The notes under the pieces: generated by a model
Told to the model about the DNA's origin: nothing
Database searches by the model: none
What the model saw: the letters and a program-made list of their open reading frames with translations, nothing else
Program-made: the position numbers and the translations under genes
NCBI GenBank assembly: GCA_949358305.1
Contig: CASHSZ010000136.1
Location: 241,001 to 305,000, forward strand
Reading direction: 5' to 3'
Source of the DNA: Strigamia acuminata
Taxonomy: Eukaryota > Arthropoda > Chilopoda > Geophilomorpha > Linotaeniidae
Length of the DNA stretch: 64,000 nt
Part shown: positions 54,908 to 64,000 of the stretch, piece after piece
Position numbering within the stretch: the first letter of the stretch is position 1
Layout of the letters: the number at the start of each line of letters is the position of its first letter

Positions 54908-57185
54908 ATGGATTTTTTGTGTTTGGTCGCGGGAGTGTACGTGAGTGAGCGTTTGCGGTGTAACGTGGATGATTTTTACCCGATCGACGGCGAACGAGGT
55001 TTATTAAAATTAGACGAATGTATACATTTTTTATTTATTGATTTATATATGCACACGTGTATACCGTATTGGTCCACTCGTTGCCACGCACCGTCGTCGA
55101 GCACGGATTTGTGGTCGTTTTCAAATCGCGCGTTTAGAGCGGAATATGCCGACACAAACGAAAAATGTTTTTATTTTTATTTTTATTTTTTATTTTCTCT
55201 CCCTTACAGACATCCGACGCAAACAAAGAGACGGAAGGTGGGAAGATGGAAAATGAAAAATTAGAAACCGAGGAGGGGTCAACCGAAGTTGCAACCACGA
55301 TGACGGTGAGTGGAAAAATTGTCTCACGATTAACAATATTATTATTATTATTATTATTGATGAAAAATAGATAAACAAACACATAAATAAATAAATATTT
55401 CTGCCTAATTCGCGAAATAAAAATAGAAAATAATTTATTTATTTCCGCGCGGACATTAAAAATTGATTCATATCACGTGTAAAAATTTCATTTTTTTAAA
55501 TTTAATTTTTTTGTCCCATTTATGCGCGATCTCTTATCTGTGCCAATTTTAAGCAATGACAAACGGTCCCGATTCTCCAACCATTTAACAGCATCGAATG
55601 CCAATTGCAAAGTAGTGATCAAATTTTTCTTCCGACAATTAAATCTGAGATCCGTGGAGAGGGGCCACGTCGGGATAGGAATAAATTCTAATATCCGCGT
55701 GGAAATGGGCACGGTCCGGGGTACGGACCCGCTATTTTCCATTTTTCTAAACTTTCTTTGTTTTATTTTATTTTATTTATTTATTTTTTAAACGCTGATT
55801 TATTCATACACATTCGTATCGTTCCAGGACACAGAACCGCACGTGGACGAGAGGTTGGTCACTGTGGAAGCGTCGACGGCGGTGAGTGAAAGAATTGGCC
55901 CATAATCAAAATTAATTTTGCGAGGATAAGCTTTCGTTGCTGGTTCTGGCGCGATCGACGCAATTGTGACCCATTCTCCCATGTTTGTGCGCGCGAAAAT
56001 ACGCGAACACGCGCGTCCAATTTTTTGTCGTTTGACGCCCCGCGTCTCGATTTGTTTTACGTGTCCGCTCCCTTCCCTCCCCCCCCCATCCCCCCCCCCC
56101 CTTTTTTTTTTTCTTTTAATTGATTTTTCTTTTTCTTTTTCTATTTTTATTCATTTTTTTATTTTTATTTTTATTTTTTTGTTTTTATTTTTATTTTTTT
56201 ATTTATTATATTTGCTCGTTTTTAATCAGGCCACAATGGACACATCTCGACGACGTCCAGTGGAGTCGATTCTGGACGACTCGCAATCGCAACCAACAGA
56301 GCCGATGCTGGAGGAATCCCAAGACACGGAATTCAGCGAGTCTCAACCCTCCGAGTCCAGGGTGGTGTTGTACCACGAAAGGCTGGTGGAGAGGGTGGTG
56401 GAGAGGCGGGTGGATAGGCTGACAGAGAGGCGGGCAATAATGGAGGCCATCGTTGGAGATGCAGGGACGGTGAGTGAATTAGAATTAGAAAAATAGAAAT
56501 TATATACCGTATATCTCCAAATAGTGCATCCACACGCTATCTGGGGACAAATTTTCTCATGTGTACGATCAGAGGCCCGCGCGCGTTATTCGTGAACTAA
56601 AATTGTCCCACCGAAGACACGTGTACAAATCGAGGATACCGTTTATCTGTAAATAGCGCACCCGTGCGCTATTTAAAAATAAATGGTCCCGCGCGCTATT
56701 AAAGACCCGCAGAGTAATCACAGATATACTGTATACAGTATATGCATTTTTTTTTCTGTTTTGTTTCTTTTTCTTTTCAATCCGTTTGAATATTCACATT
56801 TGTTTGTTTCCTGTCAGGCCGCGTCCGAAGTCATGTCGACCGTCTTGTTTCGAGTCGCACAATGCATCGCGTCGTCTTCCGGGGCACCGGACCATGAACC
56901 CGCAACTGCAACGGTAGGCTAAAGAATCAAAGTCGAGTTTACAAGAGTGTTCTTGACTCTCATGTTTCCGACACGATCGGCGCAGACGAAATGTGAAAAC
57001 GACCAACCAACGCGCGTCATCTCGAGTTAGGCGCGCACATCAAATGCGTGCTCTTTACCGACACATTTAACGTCAGGGTCTATTTAAATTTAATTCATTT
57101 ATTGGTTAATTTTTTCCTTTTCTTTTTTTTTACTACAAGTTAGTCATTTTAATTGTGGGCGTCTTTTTGGCCCCCTTTTTTATTT

Positions 57186-57216
<31 letters not shown>

Positions 57217-59290
57217 TTTTTTAATTATGCACACGTTTGTAATTATATTTACTCGTTTCTTACCAGGACGGACCCAACGACGACGGTGCCTTGGACCTAT
57301 CCCAAAGCACGGGGCATTCCGTGTGGTCATCGAGCCTGCCACAAACGTGAGTTCCACGCGCTCTTCGGGTCTTGCACGCAACGTCTCACAATTTATTTAT
57401 TTATTTTTTTTTTTAGAGAAACGGATGGGACGGCGGATGAGATTGTGGGGGGGGTTGTGGATGAGATCGTGGAGGAGGTGGGGAAGGCGAGGGCGGCGGA
57501 AGAGACTGTGTCGGGGAAGGAGGTGGAAAAGGAGATGGCGGTGGAAGAGACTGTGTCGGAGACGGAGAAGGAGAAGGCGGTGGAAGAGACTGTGTCGGGG
57601 AAGGAGGTGGAAAAGGAGATGGCGGTGGAAGAGACTGTGTCGGAGACGGAGAAGGAGAAGGCGGTGGAAGAGACTGTGTCGGGGACGGAGAAGGAGAAGG
57701 CGGTGGAAGAGACTGTGTCGGGGAAGGAGGTGGAAAAGGAGAAGGCGGTGGAAGAGACGGTGGTGGAAGAGACAGTGGAGGAGATGGGAATAGTGTGGCC
57801 GGAGATGGAGGTGGAGTTGGAAAAGGAGAAGGAGACGTGGAAGGAAACGGCGGTGGAAGAGGCAGTGGAGGAGAAGGAAAAGGAGAAGGAGACGGCGACG
57901 GCACCGAAGAAGAGGACGTGTGTGAGGAAAGGGGGTGCGAAAAAGAAACGGAAGACCGTTGAGAAGGTGGAAAAGGAAGTATTCGAGGTAACGTAGTAAC
58001 TGACCATTTTATTTTGACAATCAACGTGATCGCGTTCCAATTTGAAATTGAAAAGCGATCACGTTGATTTGACGTAAATTAATAATTCCCGCGCGCGCAC
58101 TATAATTTAACCTGCAAATTTAATTTGCCGCGCGCGCATTGAGCGGATTGATCGTATGAATCCGACCCGCGCACAAACTTGGATTCGACGTGCAATATCG
58201 TATATTTATTTGCCCGTCTGTTTGTTCGTTTATTCATTTATTTATTTTTTTTTTTTCTCCAGTCGTTGCCCAGCACATCAGGTTGCACTTGGACGATGCC
58301 AAGCGTTGTGACGGTCCCGTCGTCACCAGACCTGTCACCGCCGCGGTCGCCACCACTTCAACCAACGGCGACATTAGGCAAAATGCCTTTAATGTGCCCC
58401 GTCGTGAGGTTGGAACGGCTGCAATTGCCGATCCTCACACCAATGCCACGTCCTGTCGTGTCGGCGCCGTGCCCGGTTATGTCGACGCCGTGTTTCACCG
58501 TGCCACCATCTGCGCCCATCGCCCCCCCGCCGCCGCAAGAACAGCAACTGGCGCGTGTCATCGCCAAGCCGCGAAGATCCGCGTCGAAGCGGCCCGCATC
58601 ACCGTCATGGGAACCCGCGTCGGAAAAGGTCGGAGACTCGAGTCACGCGGCGGTCGACGGAAAAGGTAACCTGTCTGGTCTATTTGTCTTTGATCGTTTG
58701 TTCAATCGTTCCTTCCATTTCTTTCAGATACGAAAGGCATCTGCATCCCAGGGCTCGGTGGTGCCGTCTGGCAGGGCAGGACCGAGTGGGCTTCCGTCCA
58801 ACCTTCCGTCCAACTTTTCGATGGAGTTGGATCGACGGTTCGGAGAATTTCAGGAATGGGTGCTCCGGAAGGTGGGGGAGGTGGAGACGGGGGCGGTGCC
58901 AACACGGCAACGACGCCAGGGTGGAGGGAAAGGAAAGAAGGGAGAAAAACTCCGGACAGAGGGCGGGAAGTCGTTCTATTGTGCTCTGTGCGCCAAACAA
59001 CCGGGTAATGAGAAACATACATTTGTTTATTTGTTTGTTTATTTTTTGTCTAATTTTTATTTTTTTTTTTATTTTTTTTTTTTTCCTTTCCTCTCCCGCG
59101 TACCTTAGGGGTGTCGAAATACGGGCGTTTTAGCGAGGACGCGTACCGCCATTGGCGCCAACATCACCACCTAGACGCAGTTAAGCGCGAGGATGAAATC
59201 TCCAAGAGAGTTAGGAAGCATCTGCGGGACTATTCGCGTAGACCCGATCTCCTGTTGCCGGTGGGTATTTAATCAATTAGTCGATTCGTT

Positions 59291-59321
<31 letters not shown>

Positions 59322-60297
59322 TTTTTTCCTCTGTTTCCTAGAAGTTGAAAAAAATGCACAAGGCCCTGAAACGGTGCCCATTCTGCATTGCGAGGCCTGT
59401 GGTTGACCGACTAGAGGACCACTGGTTGGTCAAACACAGATATCGCACTGCATGGGCACCGGGGATGGGAGAGGGAGAGGGAGAGCGCGTCGGAGACAAC
59501 GACGACGACGACGACGACGACAACGACGGTGATTCGGCGTCACGTTCATCATCTTTTCAACGAGGCGATGCGCAGGAAGAGGAACGGGTGTTGCGATCGA
59601 GGGTGGTTCCCGTTGCGGAAGGGGGCAGCGAACCCAACAACGATCCCAACTATTGGGACGCTAGCCACGAAATGAAAATCTTTCGCGACGGGAGCATGCG
59701 GTTCTCCATCCATTCGCTTACTATCCTGCTCTTTACGATACGGGCTCAGGTTCAGGCGGAACAAGTATATATATTTTTATTTTTATTTTTATTTTTATTT
59801 ATTTATTTATGTATATATTTTTTTTATTTTTTATTTTTTTTTAGTATTGGGACGATCCCGACATCAAGACCCACTTACTCCGGATGCTGGGGATGTTAAA
59901 CCAATGGAACGACATGTTGGTGAGTGAATCTACCGCGCGCGTCTACGTCGACACTTTTCAGATATTGATTTTCCCGTTTTATTTGCAGAATAAAGATTTC
60001 TCGTTCGGTGATGAGGTGCTGATGAAGGAGAGGTTTGTTGTCGTCGACGAGCCCGAGAACGACGGGTGTGAAGAAAAGAGACGCCGGGAAGAAGAGCGTG
60101 AAACAGGCGAAAGGTGTGAAGAGGAAAAAGAAGACGACGACGAAGATTACAGAAACTCTGAATTTGAGGACGATGCGGAAAGTGATGAGGACGAAGACGA
60201 AGAAAAGAAACTGGCGAGGAAGGAGAAAGAGAAACGGGCAAGGAGCAAGAGAAAGAGGAAAGGAAAGGGAAAGTCGAGCGCCGGAAAGAAAAAGTGA
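54908..60297 (+). CDS. Large two-finger zinc-finger protein, 13 exons
   Basis: Exons 54908-54940, 55210-55305, 55828-55881, 56230-56469, 56818-56913, 57267-57346, 57417-57987, 58263-58628, 58728-59004, 59109-59260, 59342-59764, 59845-59919 and 59989-60297 have GT-AG borders and matching phases, giving 923 residues. Domains in order: acidic/Ser-rich N-terminus with a helix (ERLVERVVERRVDRLTERR), a Glu/Lys repeat region (exon 7, units starting AVEETVS), a Pro/Ser-rich basic linker, finger 1 (CALC, 17 residues, H-x4-H, split by an intron), a charged helix, finger 2 (CPFC, 11 residues, H-x4-H), an Asp run, and a Glu/Lys-rich basic C-terminus. Fingers and their intron phases match the 32.3-kb gene. 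Nuclear nucleic-acid or chromatin binding is likely but inferred. The first exon is the least certain, chosen for its phase and strong TAC/GTGAGT donor. Confidence 0.7.
57496..57760 (+). repeat. Coding minisatellite, 45- and 39-bp units
   Basis: In exon 7 of the large gene, units starting GTGGAAGAGACTGTGTCGG alternate between 45 and 39 bp. Lengths are multiples of three, so copy changes keep the frame. The protein shows repeated AVEETVSGKEVEKE and AVEETVSETEKEK segments. Confidence 0.9.
58629..58727 (+). other. Optional intron of exactly 99 nt
   Basis: Between AAAAG/GTCGGA and TTTCAG/ATACG. It is a multiple of three and fully open, so splicing or retention both keep the frame (923 or 956 residues). 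A competing donor (GTAACC at 58666) would break the frame. Confidence 0.45.
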
Positions 60298-61299
60298 ATT
60301 CGCCTAATCTGCTCCTCAAATGTACGAATACATGTTTCAAATTTAATTTTAATTTATTTCACTCCTTTAAAACTCGTTCTTTTTTTTACAGACAAATGGG
60401 CACGTCGGTGTTTGATAGCGACGCAATCGTGTTGTTCGTTGTTCGAGCGCATCATTTTTCGGCACCCCCAATCACAACGATGTCTTCTCTCGCACACGTG
60501 GAATGTGGCAGCCTCGTCCACGTCGAGTCTGGTTCGAGTGGACTCTGACAAAACAGCGAAGCTACTCGAATTCTCGACGTCAGTGTGTTTGGTGTCGTCG
60601 TTGTTTCGGTCACACGAGTGGCGCCCTCTTCACGTCCGCGCGGAGAAACGCTAAAAATTGCGGACAGCGTTCCAAAACAATCAACGGTCATTCACAGCGA
60701 ATTACTAATCTGACAATAATTTCGGTGTTCTTGGTGTTGTTTTTGATTACGGTGTTGTTCTTTTTAACAATCAAGCATGGTTCTGCGTTTAAAACACACC
60801 GATTTTATTTCTTTTTGTGCTTGTTTGTTTTTTTTTTGTTTTTTTTTTTTTAATTTTATTAGATTTCAAACAGTTTTCCGGATCGAAACTAATTTTTTTT
60901 TTTGCTTATATTTAATACTTCTGATAAAAAATAATAATTTATATTTTTCTGAGTTTACAACTTGCAGTTTTATTTTAGTTTTGGTGTGGTAGCATTTAAT
61001 ATTTGCGTGTTTGTTTGTTTGAATCTCGATTAGTCTGGTATAAAAGATGTTATGTTATGTTTGTTTATTTAATGCTGAATTTTAACAATATTGATTTAAA
61101 AAAATAATCGATAGATAATTTAACATGTGCATGTTAATTACAAACGAGTTTTAATGATTAAATATGATTATGAAAATTAAAATTAAAATTGAAAACGATT
61201 TGAAAAATTAAAAATGATTTATTCACAAAAAAATAAAGAAATATATATATATATATATAAAAACGAGTTGTTTACAAAAAAAAAAAGGAAAAAAAAAAA
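60298..61299. other. Convergent 3' region, AT-rich
   Basis: Lies between the stop codons of the plus-strand 13-exon gene and the minus-strand alanine-rich gene. It probably holds both 3' UTRs. T-runs and TATATATA (61243-61258) occur, and no coding frame is convincing. Confidence 0.5.
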
Positions 61300-61716
61300 T
61301 TAAAAATTAAAGTGACGAGTTGCCATCTCGGCCGCGAACAAAGTTGCCCGTCGCACCTCCTCGGCTGCTTCGGATGAGGCTACGGCGGCATCGACAGCCT
61401 CTTCAATGGCGGCCACGACGTTGGGGTCAGTGACGTTGGCCGACGCGACGACCCCTGCCACCGCCGCCACCGACTCCCGTGTCGCTCTGGTCGACTGCGA
61501 CAGAGTCATGGCCGCTGCGGCAGCCGCCGTGGCCACCATGACCAAGGACAACGCCGGGTCCCGCACTTGGGCGGCAAACTCAACCGACCCGGTCGCGCGC
61601 GCAGTTGCACGCGCGCGTCCTTCCGCCTCCGCCGACGCACGAAGTGCCGCAATTCGATGTCGCATTATCGGCGGCCGTGGTGGCGGCGGAAGGCTGCAAC
61701 AAAGAATAAATAAATA

Positions 61717-61751
<35 letters not shown>

Positions 61752-61929
61752 CGACCAATCGTGTCAATTTGCAATTTACTCACCTCGGTTGGGCGTCGCG
61801 TCTAAGTGCGAACTGCTGAGGGCGGGGTAGGGGCGACGCCCACATCTCGTTAATCGAGGGGACACCCCTCCACGCCGCCCTACCCCGTCCTCGGATTCGA
61901 CGCGATCGTTCATCATCACTGTCTGCCAT
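61300..61929 (-). CDS. Alanine-rich two-exon protein
   Basis: Minus-strand exons 61929-61784 and 61693-61300 join in phase 2 and encode 179 residues. Exon 1 is strongly basic (RSRRIRGRGRAAWRGV). Exon 2 begins with a proline run (LPPPPRPP), then becomes Ala-rich and amphipathic (VMVATAAAAAAMTLSQS, AAIEEAVDAAVASSEAAEEVRRA), ending ATRHFNF. The acceptor TTTCCTAG abuts the ATG, so the long (AATA)n tract upstream is probably in a 5' UTR intron. The basic head plus helical Ala-rich tail could suit DNA or RNA packaging, but no family is recognised. Confidence 0.6.
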
Positions 61930-61948
61930 CTAGGAAACAAAAATATAA

Positions 61949-62102
<154 letters not shown>

Positions 62103-63405
62103 AGATAATAAAAGTTGAACGAAATAAGCGGAGAAGAAACTTGAGTCGAAGCTGGGATGCATGTTGACGGAACATATAAACCCGATGTCGGCAATAACAC
62201 TGCACCGAGGATGATTTAACAACTTGAAATTGGAAATTCTGTTTGTTTTGAATTTTTAAATTTACCGTCTATTTGTTTGTTATTTTGATTGATTTTGTAG
62301 TGTTTTGTTTTGCGTTGTTCGGTCAGGCTAGATTGGACGTTGGTTTTCGAGTTATTGTGCCACAGTTGTTGCCGAAATCTGGTATGTATGTCGCGTTCCG
62401 TCAACGCGGAGGCGAGAAACACTCGCTACGCTTCATCGCGCCCGTCTGTCTAATTATTTGTTTGTTTGTTCGCTCCTCCTCAAATTCGTCTATCGAACAA
62501 TTGTTCAAACCCTCGATCGATAAATTGCCGAATTGATTCAATTCGGACAAATTCCCTCCGGAAACAATCGATTGTTTACTTACGGTAAATGCGCGAGTCG
62601 AGGTGCTTCGTTTGCTTCGCTGTGGTTAATGGTTCCGACACCGGGTTAAACGCGTCGCTAGCGTCGCGTGTATACAACCGCGCGTGTTTGAAAAATAAAA
62701 TGGGTGAAAATTAAAGAAAAAATATTTATTGGTGAATTATTAAAATAATTGATAAATTAATTAATTAAAAGAAAAAGAAAAAGAAAAAAAAAAATAAAAT
62801 AAAATAAAATAAAATAAAATAAATAAATAAGTTTGGCCGTTGCCGCCATCTGTCGCGTGGACTCATCCACTCACTTGCTCACACTCGCTCACTGTCGACC
62901 AACCGTGTGAGAACGTTAAAAGGTAAGTTAACCATTTCACATATTCACATACACACATACACACACAAAACTCGCCCACCCGCACTCCTAAATGCACGTC
63001 CAAACACGCGCCCAAACGCATATCCACGTGGAATTTGGCGAGCCACGCGCGTAGCCATTTTTTATTTTTCCGCCCCACGTTGTTGTTGTCGTCGCCGCCA
63101 ACAGAAACCAAGCGATATTGAGTTTAACGTCTCGCGCGGGGTTTTTGTTTTCTCTTTTTTCGGGAATTCCCGGTTCCCAGTACCGGAATAGCGTCTTTTC
63201 TTTCTTTTTCTTTTCGTCATAAATTATCGTTTTTATCAATTTTTTAGTCAGTCAAAAGTGGCCATTCTCGTTATTGAAACGTAATAAAATATAACGTTTC
63301 GTTGACAAAAATGGCGTCTCGATTTCCAGGTTCCCGACATTAAAACCATAATCCCGCGTGTTTTGTTTTCACTTTATTACTTTTTTTTTTTTTATTTTTT
63401 TTTTC
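62103..63405 (+). promoter_or_regulatory. Upstream region and 5' UTR exon of family member 4
   Basis: No coding frame is supported. A 5' UTR exon ends at 62922 before GTAAGTTAACCATTT. A second splice acceptor (TTTCCAG) lies near 63330. Confidence 0.4.
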
Positions 63406-63967
63406 ATGGAAGAAAAAATGGAACCCACCATGTCGTCTCCTGTCTCCATTTTGCAGTGCGTCGACTATAAGTCGCCGCCGTCGACGATCGGTAGTTCCCC
63501 GCCGCCGTCGACGATCATTTGTTCCGGGGCGTCTAATAAACGTCGCTCGGTGGATTCGAAGAAAGCGGGCACTCCCGCAAAAAGAAGAAGGGTCAGTATT
63601 CTATCAAAATTATCGCCCACCTATTTATTTGTGTATTCGTTAATTCTCTTTCCTCGTTTTTCAGAGGTCGCTCTTGACACCAAGGACACCAGGTGCCAAG
63701 AAGGTGGAAAGAATAGTTGCGGACAAGATTGAGAAGGCGGTGATGAAAAGGATGAGGAGGATCGAGAAGACGGTGGCAAAAGGATTCGAGGAGATGATGG
63801 CAAGAACGGAGAGAGTTGTGTTGGGTATGGAAGCGAGGTGGCGAGAGCGCCTGGAGAAGATCGAAGAGGAGGAGGAAAGCGAAGGCGATGGAAAAGAAGA
63901 TGGCGACGGGAGGGGAAAGGATGCCGGAAAGACTATCAACGACAGTGATGTTTCGATGGAGTATTAG
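63406..63967 (+). CDS. Coiled-coil protein, family member 4 (two coding exons)
   Basis: Exons 63406-63591 and 63665-63967 join in phase 0 (GTCAGT...TTTTTCAG) to encode 162 residues. Exon 1 is Ser/Pro-rich and ends in a basic cluster (KKAGTPAKRRR), a plausible nuclear localisation signal. Exon 2 begins RSLLTPRTPG and has a long charged helix (VERIVADKIEKAVMKRMRRIEKTV), then an acidic/Gly stretch and NDSDVSMEY. Both the exon-2 start and the C-terminus resemble member 2 at 42.6 kb (SLGRRQ and GGSDLSMEL). Function unknown; oligomerisation is likely. Confidence 0.68.
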
Positions 63968-64000
63968 GGGGGGGAGGGGGTGCGCCTAAAGGAACAAAAC

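Noticed and set aside
57393-58040. Long antisense ORFs (Ser/Thr- and Pro-rich) opposite exon 7
   Set aside because: They stay open only because the sense-strand minisatellite has unit lengths divisible by three; the sense exon has matching splice phases and the antisense does not.
60354-60853. Short overlapping ORFs downstream of the 13-exon gene
   Set aside because: No consistent splice partners and located in the convergent 3' region; likely UTR.

Overview
The window is nuclear DNA of a multicellular animal. The evidence is spliced genes with GT-AG introns, abundant microsatellites, full-length Ty3/Gypsy and Ty1/Copia elements, and a BEN-domain gene. An invertebrate, perhaps an arthropod, fits best, but nothing here fixes the species.

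Left part (1-27.3 kb): AT-rich, CpG-poor DNA loaded with LTR retrotransposons. A Copia element (1-3317, 5' end outside the window) sits inside the RNase H region of an older Gypsy element, whose integrase (to 5660), spliced third ORF (6141-9909) and 3' LTR (from 9949) follow. A 527-bp-LTR Gypsy element (12314-23818, target duplication ATAC) lies inside the BEN-domain exon of a minus-strand gene. That gene's exons can be read at 25645-25507, 25188-24848, 23846-23819 + 12313-12100, and 12046-11898, and every splice phase agrees. The big element itself carries a second, nested Gypsy element (14638-18470, target duplication TTATC) with 224-bp LTRs and a pol ORF that starts inside its own LTR, with no gag or protease.

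Right part (27.6-64 kb): CpG-rich DNA made of two interleaved components. The first is a family of about 1-kb hairpin-bearing repeat modules, all in the same orientation (27.6-31.9, 34.1-34.6, 36.4-38.6, 43.8-44.6, 45.9-47.9 and 49.5-52.1 kb). The second is a series of small spliced genes with short, T-rich introns full of TTTA tracts: a two-finger zinc-finger gene (32.3-32.9 kb), a four-member coiled-coil family (33.0-34.0 minus, 42.6-43.2 plus, 48.1-48.7 minus, 63.4-64.0 plus), two genes built from duplicated 78-nt phase-2 exons (35.2-35.9 plus, 41.2-40.5 minus), a thymidine kinase (39.6-40.2), a retropepsin-like gene lacking its DTG triad (45.8-45.3 minus), a 13-exon gene carrying the same two-finger module (54.9-60.3), and an alanine-rich gene (61.9-61.3 minus).

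Only the thymidine kinase has a clear enzymatic role (dTMP salvage). The others are orphans as far as can be read. Their shared intron style, the paralogy between distant members and the nucleotide-metabolism gene make the right block a candidate for one evolved unit, such as an endogenised large element or a fast-evolving lineage-specific cluster. No capsid, DNA polymerase or integrase is visible in it, so viral origin is not shown.
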